A DNA stretch of 64,000 nucleotides, from contig JAWLBB010000011.1 in the NCBI GenBank assembly GCA_041395105.1, positions 1 to 64,000 of the forward strand, written 5' to 3'. Below the pieces are notes generated by a model. That model saw only the letters and a list, made by a program, of their open reading frames with translations. It ran no database searches and was not told the origin of the DNA. Each line of letters starts with the position of its first letter. The first letter of the stretch is position 1. Source of the stretch: Opitutaceae bacterium (GTDB taxonomy: Bacteria; Verrucomicrobiota; Verrucomicrobiia; Opitutales; Opitutaceae). The position numbers and the translations under genes are program-made. Of this stretch, positions 32,443 through 41,330 are shown one piece after another.

Positions 32443-33445
32443 CGGCCCCTCCCTTCTCGAGACTGATCTCCTCCTGCTCCTCGAGCCGGCGGACGATCTG
32501 GATGATACGGTCCTGAGCCGCCTCCACATCCTTCAGTCGGACCGAGCCGAGCATTTCGAGCTCCTCCTTCAAAGTCTCGGCGGCCCGCTTGGAGATGGCA
32601 CCGCTGATGGCGTCATTGAGCATCGGGGTCGCTGTCTTGAGGGCGAGGACGAGGTCGCTGGTATCGACTTCGCGCATGATCCGCTGGAGGTCCTTCTGTT
32701 CAAGGCGGACGAGGTCGGCGAAGCCGAACATCTTCTTGCGGATGGCGTTGGTCAGCTCGGGGTTCCGCTCCTCCATCCGGGTCAGGATGCTCTTGCTCTC
32801 CTCGCGATCGAGGCTGTTGAGAAGCTCGGCTGCCGGGCGCACCCCGCCACTGGTATGCATGGTCAGCTTCGCGCTGTGATCCAGATTGACGGTCAAGGCC
32901 TTGGCCACCTTGTTGACCAGTTCGAGCGAGGTGGCTTCGAGAGTGCCAAGGCGCTCAACCACATCCTCGCGGACGTCGGCGTGAAGCATGGGCAGGATGG
33001 CGGCCGCCTTCTCCATCTCGAGGTAGGAGAGGACGAAGGCGATGGTCTGGCTCTGTTCGGTCTTGATCAGGTTGAAGATCTGCTGGGGCTCCATCTCACC
33101 GATTTCCTTGATGCAGTCGGCCGAATTGCCGCCCGGCGAGATGCGTTCAAGAATGGAAGCCGCCTTGGTGTCGCCCTTGGCCAGCTCAAGGGTGCGCCGG
33201 GCGAACGCCGCGCCTCCGGCCAGGGAGGAAAAGCTCTCCATGATCAGACTGCTGAACTCCTCGATCACCTCCTGCTGGACCTCGGGTTCGACCACGGGGA
33301 AGTGGGTCATCTCGCGGCAGATGGCTTCGATTTCGGGGTCCTCAAACTGGCGAAGAATCTCGGCCGCTGTTTCCGGACCGATCACGATGAGGAAAATCGC
33401 CAATCGCTGAAGCTTGGTCAGCTGCTGATAGCTTGTTATCGACAT
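32429..33445 (-). CDS. fliG: Flagellar motor switch protein FliG
   Basis: A 338-aa protein of normal length. The N-terminal part (LTKLQRLAIFLIVIGPETAAEILRQF) binds FliF, the middle contains the conserved HPQ-type region here read as MEPQQIFNLIKTEQSQTIAFVLSYL, and the C-terminal domain holds the charged torque helix (KKMFGFADLVRLEQKDLQRIMREVDT). Forms the rotor ring facing MotA. Confidence 0.96.
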   Translation of the reverse strand: MSITSYQQLTKLQRLAIFLIVIGPETAAEILRQFEDPEIEAICREMTHFPVVEPEVQQEVIEEFSSLIMESFSSLAGGAAFARRTLELAKGDTKAASILERISPGGNSADCIKEIGEMEPQQIFNLIKTEQSQTIAFVLSYLEMEKAAAILPMLHADVREDVVERLGTLEATSLELVNKVAKALTVNLDHSAKLTMHTSGGVRPAAELLNSLDREESKSILTRMEERNPELTNAIRKKMFGFADLVRLEQKDLQRIMREVDTSDLVLALKTATPMLNDAISGAISKRAAETLKEELEMLGSVRLKDVEAAQDRIIQIVRRLEEQEEISLEKGGAGVVS

Positions 33446-33457
33446 TTTGGAGACGGG

Positions 33458-35035
33458 CTATTTCTGGCTGCTGGCGGACATCCACTCCTTCAGGGTGTAG
33501 CCGACATTGGCGGGCTTCTGCCGAATCAGATCGTTGAGAAGCTCGGGAGTGATTTCCGAGGACATGTCGAGGGATCTGCCTCCGCGCCGGTCTTCGTCGG
33601 ACCGCAGCAATTCAAACGACGCCTCGCTGGGTTTGTGACGCTTGAGGAGGCGAAGGAAGAAACCAAAAGCTCCGACCGCGAGGACGACACCGACGAGGCT
33701 GCGCCCCAGATCCATCCAATGGTGGAGCTTCTGCTCGTCCTGGAGGACACCGACGGTCTCAACAACCGGATCGTCGGCAAAATCGATTTCCTGGAGGGCC
33801 ACGATCTGGTCAAGGCTCTGATTGCGGGCCGGGGCGATTCCCAGGGCGTTGATCACGATCTGTCGCAGGGATTCGAGTTCCTGCGCACTGCGGGGTTCGG
33901 CCTTTCGTTCGGCACCCTCCCCCGTCGTCTTCATGGCGACAAACACGGCCGCGGTGATCCGGCGGATATCGCCGCCCACCCTCACTGTCTCGACGGTTGA
34001 GCGGTTGATCTCATAACTGTCGGTCCGCGTCTTGCGCTTCTCCTCGGCCATGGTTGCCGGTGAGGGTGGAGCTCCTCCGCCGGCCTCGGGAGACGGCAGA
34101 TTGGCGGAGGCCCCCGCTCCGGGAGTTGAACCGACATCGCGCGACGAATTGGTGTCCTCCGTCGTGGTCTGGCTCCTGAGAACCTGGCCGTCGGGATCAA
34201 ATCGCTCCTCAAAGGTGGTTGACTGGCTCGCATCGACATCCACGGAAACCCGGACCACGGCATTTCCGGGGCCCAGGGCGACATCCAGCATGCTCTCGAC
34301 CTTCTTTCCGAAATAGTCCTCAACCTCGCGGCGGTAGCGGATCTGGCCGGCGGTGAGTCCGCCAATGGATTCCTCCTTGAGTGCGTCACTCAGCACATTC
34401 CCGCGATTGTCCACCACAACCACGTCGTCAACGAGCAGCCCCTCGACTGCGTTGGCCACGAGTGAACGAACCGAATCGACCGCTTCAAGATCGAGCCGTC
34501 GACCGCCGGTTTCCACGAGGACCGAGGCGGTGGCACGGGCGCTCGCTCCCGTCACCAGAAGCCGATTCTCCGGCATGACGACCATGACGCGGGCGGATCG
34601 GACTCCGTCGAGCTGGGAAACCGTCCGGGAGAGTTCACCCTGAATGGCCCGAAGGTAATTGGTTCTCTGGACAAAATCGCTGATCCCGAAATTTCCGCGG
34701 TCGAAGATCTCGAATCCGATCGCCCCCCCGGTGGGAATGCCCTTGGAGGCAAGATCCATGCGGATCCGGTGAACCTGATCGCGGGGAACCATGATGGAGC
34801 CCCCGCCGCCTTCGATTCGATAGGGGATCGACTGGGCATCGAGAGCGGCTGCAATGTCTCCGGCATCCTTCGGATCGAGTCGCCCGTAGAGAAGCTGCAT
34901 GTCGGGTCGTGATGCCCAGGCGAGCATTCCGGCCATGGCCGCGATCACCACAACGGCGGCAAGCGAGAGGGAGATTCTCTGATTCAGGCCGAGCTGACGC
35001 CAGACCGACCAGAGGTTATTGAGAAGATTGGCCAT
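33458..35035 (-). CDS. fliF: Flagellar MS-ring protein FliF
   Basis: A 525-aa protein. Membrane helices lie near residues 25-42 and 445-465. The periplasmic YscJ/FliF ring-building domains are at about 45-200 (LLYGRLDPKDAGDIAAALDAQSIPYRIEGGG) and the FliF C-domain at about 225-400 (DYFGKKVESMLDVALGPGNAVVRVSVDVD). The cytoplasmic tail binds FliG. A Pro/Ala/Gly-rich linker (residues about 300-330) separates the parts. Confidence 0.96.
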   Translation of the reverse strand: MANLLNNLWSVWRQLGLNQRISLSLAAVVVIAAMAGMLAWASRPDMQLLYGRLDPKDAGDIAAALDAQSIPYRIEGGGGSIMVPRDQVHRIRMDLASKGIPTGGAIGFEIFDRGNFGISDFVQRTNYLRAIQGELSRTVSQLDGVRSARVMVVMPENRLLVTGASARATASVLVETGGRRLDLEAVDSVRSLVANAVEGLLVDDVVVVDNRGNVLSDALKEESIGGLTAGQIRYRREVEDYFGKKVESMLDVALGPGNAVVRVSVDVDASQSTTFEERFDPDGQVLRSQTTTEDTNSSRDVGSTPGAGASANLPSPEAGGGAPPSPATMAEEKRKTRTDSYEINRSTVETVRVGGDIRRITAAVFVAMKTTGEGAERKAEPRSAQELESLRQIVINALGIAPARNQSLDQIVALQEIDFADDPVVETVGVLQDEQKLHHWMDLGRSLVGVVLAVGAFGFFLRLLKRHKPSEASFELLRSDEDRRGGRSLDMSSEITPELLNDLIRQKPANVGYTLKEWMSASSQK

Positions 35036-35067
35036 GCCGGATCAGGGAAGAAGGACGTTCGAAGGGT

Positions 35068-35451
35068 TCATACGGGCATCCGCATCAATTCCTGGTAGGA
35101 TTCGACCAGCTTGTTGCGCACTTCGACGAGGAGAGAGAACGCCAGGCCGGATTCCTGCATGGCGATCATGGATTGATGAAGATTGTCGGTCCGGCCGAGC
35201 ATCAGGTTTCTGACCTCGGAGTCGGCGGCTTTCGACTTCCCGTCCACCTCCCGGACCAGGGTGCCGATCATGTCGGTGAAGGAGGTCGAGGCCGGATGGG
35301 TGGCCGGGCCGGTCAGTCCGAGCCCACCGGGCTTTTCCACATCACCGACTCTGGGGAGGCTGCCGGGAGCCTGGTCGGGGATCTTGATCTGTCCCGGAAG
35401 TTCCCGGACTCCGTAGGCGGCGTTGAGTGACTGAGCTATCGGGCTGATCAT
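35068..35451 (-). CDS. fliE: Flagellar hook-basal body protein FliE
   Basis: A 127-aa protein. The C-terminal helical half (FTDMIGTLVREVDGKSKAADSEVRNLMLGRTDNLHQSMIAMQESGLAFSLLVEVRNKLVESYQELMRMPV) is the FliE signature. Joins the MS ring to the rod. Stands between flgC and fliF, its conserved position. Confidence 0.94.
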   Translation of the reverse strand: MISPIAQSLNAAYGVRELPGQIKIPDQAPGSLPRVGDVEKPGGLGLTGPATHPASTSFTDMIGTLVREVDGKSKAADSEVRNLMLGRTDNLHQSMIAMQESGLAFSLLVEVRNKLVESYQELMRMPV

Positions 35452-35468
35452 GAACCGGAAAAACAGGG

Positions 35469-35882
35469 TTATTGACCGATCTTGAGGGCCTTCTGGGCCA
35501 TCTGTCGGGCGGTCCTCACGACTGAGAGATTGGCCTCGTAGGAACGCGAAGCCGTCATCAGGTCGACCATCTCCATCGCCAGATTGACATTGGGCATGCG
35601 AACCATGCCGGAGCTGTCAGCGTCCGGATGGGATGGATTGTAAACGAGAGGTCCGAGAGTCTTGTCCTCGGTCACCTGGCCGACCCGCACCCCTTTGGCC
35701 CCCTGGCCTCCCGCCCTGGCCATCTCGGCTTCGAAGGAGACCACCTTCCGGACATACGGTTCGCCATTCGGCCCCCGGGTGGTATGCGCATTGGCGATGT
35801 TCTGGCTGACCACATCGAGTCTCACCTTTTCGGCGGAGAGCGCGGATGCGGTCACATCAACTGAGGGAATCAGATTCATCAT
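35469..35882 (-). CDS. flgC: Flagellar proximal rod protein FlgC
   Basis: A 137-aa protein. VTASALSAEKVRLDVVSQNIANAHTT carries the rod-protein N-terminal motif (NIANAxTT), and DLMTASRSYEANLSVVRTARQMAQKALKIGQ is the FlgC C-terminus. Two Met codons at the start (35882 and 35879) are both possible. Confidence 0.95.
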   Translation of the reverse strand: MMNLIPSVDVTASALSAEKVRLDVVSQNIANAHTTRGPNGEPYVRKVVSFEAEMARAGGQGAKGVRVGQVTEDKTLGPLVYNPSHPDADSSGMVRMPNVNLAMEMVDLMTASRSYEANLSVVRTARQMAQKALKIGQ

Positions 35883-35900
35883 GGCTCAGATAGATGGGGT

Positions 35901-36284
35901 TCAAGTGACCCGGCCGGTGATGGCCGTCTTCAGGCGCATCAACGAGTTGCTCGCGTATTCCGTCAGGAATTCGTATTCGAGCGAATTGCGGTTGAGCTCG
36001 AGCAGTTCGCGGTCGAGTTCCACATTGTTGCCGTCCGGCCGACTCGCCCGGGCCTGAACGTCCGCCAGCGCCTTCATCTTGATCGCGCCGGCACCCTTCA
36101 GGTCGCCCTTCTGAATGAGGCTCTCGAGCTGCCGCCCGAATTCGGGATCGAGATCCAATCGCCTGAAACCGGGCGTTTCCGCATTGGCCAGATTGGTCGC
36201 GATCAGCTCATGGCGGAACGCGGACGCGTCCAACATCTTCTTCGCGAGGACATAGTTCTCGCTGGCCATGATACTTTCGATCAT
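35901..36284 (-). CDS. flgB: Flagellar proximal rod protein FlgB
   Basis: A 127-aa protein from the ATG at 36284 (MIESIMASENYVLAKKMLDAS); an ATG at 36269 is an alternative and the frame to 36347 extends into the intergenic region. HELIATNLANAETPGFRRLDLDP is the rod-protein signature. First gene of the operon, so its upstream region should contain the operon promoter. Confidence 0.93.
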   Translation of the reverse strand: MIESIMASENYVLAKKMLDASAFRHELIATNLANAETPGFRRLDLDPEFGRQLESLIQKGDLKGAGAIKMKALADVQARASRPDGNNVELDRELLELNRNSLEYEFLTEYASNSLMRLKTAITGRVT

Positions 36285-36503
36285 GCCAACGACTAAGCAA
36301 ACCCTATGCCTCAGAGATGGAGGTTCGCGTAAACATCTAATAAACAATAATTAATAATTTCATGTTTCTTGTCTATCGCAGTTCTGCCGCCCCTACCGGC
36401 AAAAACTGCCCAGTCGCGGTCCCCGATTTTTCCGTTGCGGAGGCCGCCCAAAAGAGTGTTCTCAACCCATCGATTGCCGCGCCGGCGTTGCCGGTCCCTC
36501 CGA
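36285..36503. promoter_or_regulatory. Divergent regulatory region between flgB and a histidine kinase gene
   Basis: About 220 bp separates the flagellar operon from the plus-strand kinase. It contains a markedly AT-rich stretch (about 36338-36372, including AATAATTAATAATT) unlike the GC-rich surroundings, a plausible promoter core for the operon and possibly for both directions. No clean sigma-54, sigma-28 or sigma-70 hexamer pair could be fixed. Confidence 0.45.
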
Positions 36504-38060
36504 GTGAAAACCGAACCGCCCAAAACCACCGACAAACGGACTCCCCGATCCTACCGGGAGCGATGGGAGGATCTGCTCGACCTGGTCCCGGGCGTCTACT
36601 TCGAACAGCGGTCCGACCTGACATTCATCGAGATCGGTCCCGGCCGGGAAAAGTTCTTCGGGCACCGCGCCGACAATCTCATTGGCCGAACCGACCTCCT
36701 CCTTGCCTGCATCCATGAGGACGACCGGGTCGGTGTTCTCAACTGGTTGAAAAAGAATGCCGCCAACTCGGGAGTTCTCCGGACAACCTACCGCCTCGTT
36801 CATCCCGACACCAAAGAGCTTTTCTACGTCGAGGACATCCGCAAGAAGATCGGCCGGAAGCCCTCACGCTACCGCGGGGTATGGATTGACCGAACCAGTC
36901 AGATACGCGCCGAGAAACGGCTGACCTACCGCGCCTGGAAGGAAACGGTCTCCACGGTGACCAGCGGCCTGCTTCACGACTTCAACAACGTGGTGGCCGG
37001 GATCTTCTCCCTGAGTGAACTCTACCATTCCCTTCTCGAACCCGGACACGAGATGCACGCCGGGATCGGTCAGATCAAGGCCAGTTCAATGGAGGCGCAG
37101 AAACTGGTCCGGCGGATCATGGAGCTCAACCGCGAGGTTTCCGGGGAAAGGAGCCTCTTCAATCTGGAATCTCTGATTACCGACCAGTTGGATTTCCTGA
37201 GGGCGGTTCTCCCCCGTGGGACGCGGATCGAGGATCACTTCACCGGCGAGGAGATTCCGGTGCGGCTGGACGACGTCGGGTTTCGGCAGGTCCTCCTGAA
37301 TCTGGCCACAAACGCCCGCGACGCCCTGAAAGAGCAGGGAAGGATCGAAATCACCACCCGCCGGCATGATCAGCCGTCCGCAGGGCCGGAAGGAATCATC
37401 CCGAAGGATTTTCACTACCCGGCCGGAAGCGTGGAGATCATCTTCCGCGACAACGGCAACGGGATGGCGCCGGGAGTGGCGGAGCGGGTGTTTGATCCCT
37501 TCTTCTCCACCAAGGAACCGACCAAAGGCTCCGGTCTCGGGCTCTACAACGCCAACCTCTTCGCCGAGGCCAACAAGGGCCGGATCGGGGTCGTCACCCG
37601 CAGCGGAGAGGGCACCGCCTTTCACCTCGTCCTCCCGCTCGAGACGTTTGAGAACCCGGAAGAGGCCCCGGCCCCCCCGCCCGCTCATCCGACGGATCGG
37701 CGGCATCTGCTGCTCTACTCATGGGAGGACGCCGGGCATTCCGATCTTGTCGGCCGAATGCGGGAACAGGACTGGCAGGTCCTCACCCTGACCCAGGCGC
37801 AGCGAGCTCGAGAGCACCTCGCGCAATCGGTCTTTCCGGTGGACATGGTGGTGATCATGCGGATCGCCCTCGATGAAAACGCAGATCGACTCCTCGAGGA
37901 AATCCGATCGCAATGGCCGAAAGTGAAGACCACCGTCATCACCATGGGAGACGACCCTGAGCAGGTGCCCAGAACGGTCGCCGAACAGGCGGACCTCGTC
38001 TTGCATCACAATCTGAAACTCTCAACCATGATGAAGCGCCTATCCGCCCTGATGGGCTGA
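36504..38060 (+). CDS. PAS-domain histidine kinase with a degenerate C-terminal receiver
   Basis: 518 aa from the GTG at 36504; a TTG at 36369 would add 45 Arg-rich residues of non-coding character. Residues about 20-140 form a PAS domain. H158 lies in LLHDFNN, an HDFNN-type phosphoacceptor helix. The ATPase domain has an N-box (NLATNARDAL, 266-275), FRDNGNGM, FDPFFSTK and GSGLGLY, so it looks active. Residues about 400-518 resemble a receiver but lack the acidic pair and the phospho-Asp (VVIMRIALDEN where LLDxxMP is expected). It is followed after 6 bp by a receiver-HD protein, its likely partner. Confidence 0.82.
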   Translation: MKTEPPKTTDKRTPRSYRERWEDLLDLVPGVYFEQRSDLTFIEIGPGREKFFGHRADNLIGRTDLLLACIHEDDRVGVLNWLKKNAANSGVLRTTYRLVHPDTKELFYVEDIRKKIGRKPSRYRGVWIDRTSQIRAEKRLTYRAWKETVSTVTSGLLHDFNNVVAGIFSLSELYHSLLEPGHEMHAGIGQIKASSMEAQKLVRRIMELNREVSGERSLFNLESLITDQLDFLRAVLPRGTRIEDHFTGEEIPVRLDDVGFRQVLLNLATNARDALKEQGRIEITTRRHDQPSAGPEGIIPKDFHYPAGSVEIIFRDNGNGMAPGVAERVFDPFFSTKEPTKGSGLGLYNANLFAEANKGRIGVVTRSGEGTAFHLVLPLETFENPEEAPAPPPAHPTDRRHLLLYSWEDAGHSDLVGRMREQDWQVLTLTQAQRAREHLAQSVFPVDMVVIMRIALDENADRLLEEIRSQWPKVKTTVITMGDDPEQVPRTVAEQADLVLHHNLKLSTMMKRLSALMG

Positions 38061-38066
38061 CCCGCC

Positions 38067-39341
38067 ATGTCCCGTCCCGAATCCGAAAACCCGAAGATCC
38101 TCCTGCTCGACGACGACGAGATCATCCTTCTTGCGATCAAGGAGACCCTTGGTCGGGAGAATTACGACATCTCCGTTTTCTCCAAGGCGAGTGACGCCCT
38201 CGAGGCGATCCGGGAGGATCGTTTCGCGGTCATCGTATCCGATCAACGGATGCCGGAGATGACCGGGTTGGAGTTCCTTCATGAATCCAAAGCCCATCAG
38301 CCCAATGCATCCCGCATCCTCATCACCGGCGTGCTCACGCTCAACACGGTGATCGACGCGGTCAACAAGGGTGAAATCTTCCGGTTTCTGGCCAAACCCT
38401 GGATCCGTGAGGAATTGATCGCAACGATCCGCAATGCCGTTCAGCGCTTCCAACTGCTCGATGCGAACGAAAGGCTGCGGGAGGACACCCTCCGTCTGAA
38501 TGAGAAGCTGGTCACGGCCAATGCGGAACTGAGGGAGAAACTCGAGGCATTGACCAAGGGGAAAGAGGATCTCGACCGTGCCAACCGGACCCTCCGGACC
38601 AATTTCGAGCACTCCCTCGAACTCTGCCATCGACTGATTGAGACGTTCCACCCCGTCCTCGGACGTCAGACAAAATCCGTTGCCACCGTCTGTCGCCAGA
38701 TGGCGGAGACGGCGGGGATGTCCGACGAGATGCGCGACGTCCTCATGACCAGCGCCTGGCTTCACAATATCGGCATGGTGGGCATCCCCCGGCAGATCTG
38801 CAGCAAGTCGCTCAAGACACCGGAAGCATTGACCGAGACCGAGCGACAGCTGCTCCGGCACCATCCCATCTACGGGCAGACCCTCGCCGCCTTCGTCAAT
38901 GACCTTCGGGCGGTCGGCGAGACGATTCGGGCCCACCACGAGAGATTCGATGGCGGTGGCTATCCGGACGGTCTGTCCGGACGGGAAATCCCGGAAGCGG
39001 CCCGCTATCTCGCCGTGGCGGTGGCGTTCGTTGAGTCCAACGACTCACGCGACCAGGCGATTGAGAGCATTCTCAGGGATTCCGGTGTCGCCTTCGACCC
39101 CGAGGCCGTCCGCCTCTTCCTCAAGGTTTCCAACCGCACATCCCTTCCCCGGAAGGTCCGGGAGATCACCCTGGACGAGCTCGGACCCGGCGTCGTGCTG
39201 GCCCGTGGCATCTACACCCCTTCAGGATTACTCCTCATCTCGGAAGATAAGGAGTTGACCCCATTGACGGTGAACAAGATTCGTGAACACAATGCGGTCA
39301 CGCCCATCACCCAGCGTCTCCTGATCTATCAACCGGATTGA
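38067..39341 (+). CDS. Response regulator with a degenerate HD-GYP output domain
   Basis: A 424-aa protein. Residues 10-125 are an intact receiver (acidic triad D15-D17, phospho-Asp D59 in SDQRMP, T87, K110). A coiled coil covers about 130-185. Residues 190-330 follow the HD-GYP pattern, but the HD pair reads H233-N234 in HNIGMVGIP and the later AxxDxxDAL acidic pair is replaced by AVAFVESN. HHERFDGGGYPDGLSG is kept. Residues 350-420 match the beta-rich tail of such proteins (VVLARGIYTPSGLLLI). It probably binds rather than hydrolyses cyclic-di-GMP, if it does either. Confidence 0.82.
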   Translation: MSRPESENPKILLLDDDEIILLAIKETLGRENYDISVFSKASDALEAIREDRFAVIVSDQRMPEMTGLEFLHESKAHQPNASRILITGVLTLNTVIDAVNKGEIFRFLAKPWIREELIATIRNAVQRFQLLDANERLREDTLRLNEKLVTANAELREKLEALTKGKEDLDRANRTLRTNFEHSLELCHRLIETFHPVLGRQTKSVATVCRQMAETAGMSDEMRDVLMTSAWLHNIGMVGIPRQICSKSLKTPEALTETERQLLRHHPIYGQTLAAFVNDLRAVGETIRAHHERFDGGGYPDGLSGREIPEAARYLAVAVAFVESNDSRDQAIESILRDSGVAFDPEAVRLFLKVSNRTSLPRKVREITLDELGPGVVLARGIYTPSGLLLISEDKELTPLTVNKIREHNAVTPITQRLLIYQPD

Positions 39342-39500
39342 CTCGACGGCCGAGTCGGTCGAATCCGCCCTCATTCCCTCATTTTCTTCATCAAAGCGCG
39401 CAAGTCCGGAAGCTTACCTCCGATACCTATACCAGGCGAAGGACGGACCATCGCTTGACCCACCGCCATCCCTCAGTCGGAACCCAATAACAGAACTTCC

Positions 39501-39875
39501 ATGAAGCTACTTGTTGTCGATGACGATCCCGCGATCCGTTCGCTTCTCCTGACGGTCTTCGGCGAAAAGCACGAAGTGTCCCTGCTTTGCGATGGGCACA
39601 ACGCCGTTTCCGTTCTTTCGGACCCCAACCACGACTTTGATTTCGTGATCATCGACTACAAGATGCCCCGCCTGAGCGGAGAAAAAGTCATGGAGTTGCT
39701 GGCCGCCTGGCAGAACATCAAGACGAAGTTCATCCTGATCTCGGGATACACCTTCGAACAGAACCAATTCCGCTTCCCGAACCTGATCGCCTGTCTGGCC
39801 AAGCCGTTCAGCATCAAGGAACTGGTGGCCCTGATCGAAGCGCCCGATACGAATCCGGCCACGACCCGACGCTGA
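39501..39875 (+). CDS. CheY-like single-domain response regulator
   Basis: A 124-aa stand-alone receiver. VVDDDP holds the acidic pocket, IIDYKMPRLSG the phospho-Asp (about D54), ISGY the Ser/Thr switch position and LAKPF the Lys. No output domain, so it acts by protein contact. Lies 160 bp downstream of the receiver-HD gene and 21 bp before a kinase-like gene. Location beside the flagellar operon makes a role in motility plausible but unproven. Confidence 0.88.
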   Translation: MKLLVVDDDPAIRSLLLTVFGEKHEVSLLCDGHNAVSVLSDPNHDFDFVIIDYKMPRLSGEKVMELLAAWQNIKTKFILISGYTFEQNQFRFPNLIACLAKPFSIKELVALIEAPDTNPATTRR

Positions 39876-39896
39876 TTTAGGGAAGGAGGTCGCCTC

Positions 39897-40922
39897 ATGA
39901 CCACGGAATCCGATTGCGTGCCCCAGCCGACGACCCGGTCGCTGAGCGAGGCTCTCTCCCAGTGGCCGACTCCCGCCTGTCTGGTCGACGGCGAAGGTCG
40001 TGTGGCCGCCGGGTCCGCCGGCTTGGCCGAACTGACCGGGACCGCCCTTGATGACCTCAAGGGTCTGGATCCGCAGCTATTGATTCAGGGCATCGGGGAC
40101 GGGCATGCCGCCACCTGGATGGCCGAGATCGTGGATGGGGACGGCGACCGGATCGATCTTCTTGTGGTGGAGGCGGGCGAAGGACACCTTTCGGCCTCCG
40201 GGCGCACCGTCCTCTCCCCGGGTCTCAGCCTGGATCGCCTGGCCGCGATCGGTGAAGTGGCTCCGCCACTTTTCCACGACCTCAACAATATGCTCGGATC
40301 CATTTCAGGGATCGCCGAACTGGCCGCAATGAAACTACCCGACGGCGATCCGATGAAGCAACGCCTCGGCCGGGTTGTCGACACGGTGATCCGTGCCAGC
40401 GCCCTTGGACGCCAGATCAGCCTCCTGGTGCGGACTCCTCCGGAATCCCCCGCAAGAGTCGAACTGATCGAACTGGTCGAAGAGGCCATGGTCCTGGCCC
40501 GCAGTTTTCTCAACCGCGGTATCACCATCGAAACCCGCTGGCCTGAGCATCCTGTGGCCACCGAGCTGCACCCGAGCAGTCTCCGTCATCTGGTGGTCGA
40601 AATTGTTCTCGCCGCCGGGGTGGTTCTCCAGGACCAGGAGGGCAGCATCACCTGGACGATCGCCAAAGGCGGTCGGGAAGACACCGGTCGTCCGACCGCT
40701 TGTCTGACCGTGACAGCGGCTCCTCTCCGGGACAGCGACAATCCCGCGGATCCCGCAGACTCCACATCTCTTGCCTTCACGCCCGGTTTCTTCCGAAAGA
40801 TTGCCACGATCTCGAGCCTCGCCAATAGCTTCGGCGGGCACGTCGACCCTGTCCGTCTAGAAGCGGAATCCGGTTTCTCCCTGACGTTGACCCTTCCGGT
40901 CTGCGAGAACACCGCTCTCTGA
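39897..40922 (+). CDS. Histidine-kinase-like protein lacking ATP-binding boxes
   Basis: A 341-aa protein. A PAS-like N-terminus (residues about 15-100) precedes LFHDLNNMLGSISGIAELA, an HDxNN-type phosphoacceptor helix with H127. The following region lines up with the kinase dimerisation and ATPase domains, but the N-box is replaced by HLVVEIVLAAGVVL and no DxGxG or GxGxG motifs are present. It could serve as a phosphotransfer (HPt-like) or scaffold protein fed by another kinase. Its 3' end overlaps the convergent FlgN-like gene by 66 bp. Confidence 0.72.
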   Translation: MTTESDCVPQPTTRSLSEALSQWPTPACLVDGEGRVAAGSAGLAELTGTALDDLKGLDPQLLIQGIGDGHAATWMAEIVDGDGDRIDLLVVEAGEGHLSASGRTVLSPGLSLDRLAAIGEVAPPLFHDLNNMLGSISGIAELAAMKLPDGDPMKQRLGRVVDTVIRASALGRQISLLVRTPPESPARVELIELVEEAMVLARSFLNRGITIETRWPEHPVATELHPSSLRHLVVEIVLAAGVVLQDQEGSITWTIAKGGREDTGRPTACLTVTAAPLRDSDNPADPADSTSLAFTPGFFRKIATISSLANSFGGHVDPVRLEAESGFSLTLTLPVCENTAL

Positions 40923-41330
40923 AGACGGCGCTTTCTTCCCGCCGGCGGCCTGCCCATAGGCCTTGGCCACACGTCCGGGGAGGACAGGCGCATAGTCCTG
41001 TCGCAGGGTTGATGAGACCGTTCCCTTCAGGATCATCCGTTCATTTTCCCGGTCGAGCATCAGAATCTGGAGCATCCGCTTCCTTGCCTCTTTGACCCTC
41101 GCCGCCGATTCGGGATCGAGTCGGGCCGAGGCGCCCCCAATGCTCTTGAGTCGCACAAGTGACTCGTCCAATCGGGACAGGAACCCCTGTTTTCTCTTGA
41201 GAAAACCTTCGTCGGGCAGCCCCCCGGTCGCCCGCAGGATGGCGCTTTCCTCAAGGAAAAGCGCATGAATCTCCGCAAGGAGTTTCAGATGGGTTTCGAG
41301 GATTTCTCTGGCTGGCGCGCCCTCACTCAT
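40857..41330 (-). CDS. FlgN-like flagellar export chaperone
   Basis: A 157-aa, mostly helical protein. LLAEIHALFLEESAILRATG, FLKRKQGFLSRLDESLVRLKSIG and MLQILMLDRENERMIL follow the FlgN pattern of a chaperone for hook-associated proteins, and the C-terminal 40 residues look disordered. The assignment rests on this pattern and on nearness to the flagellar operon. Its ATG overlaps the stop of the upstream TPR gene by 4 bp. Confidence 0.62.
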   Translation of the reverse strand: MSEGAPAREILETHLKLLAEIHALFLEESAILRATGGLPDEGFLKRKQGFLSRLDESLVRLKSIGGASARLDPESAARVKEARKRMLQILMLDRENERMILKGTVSSTLRQDYAPVLPGRVAKAYGQAAGGKKAPSSESGVLADRKGQRQGETGFRF

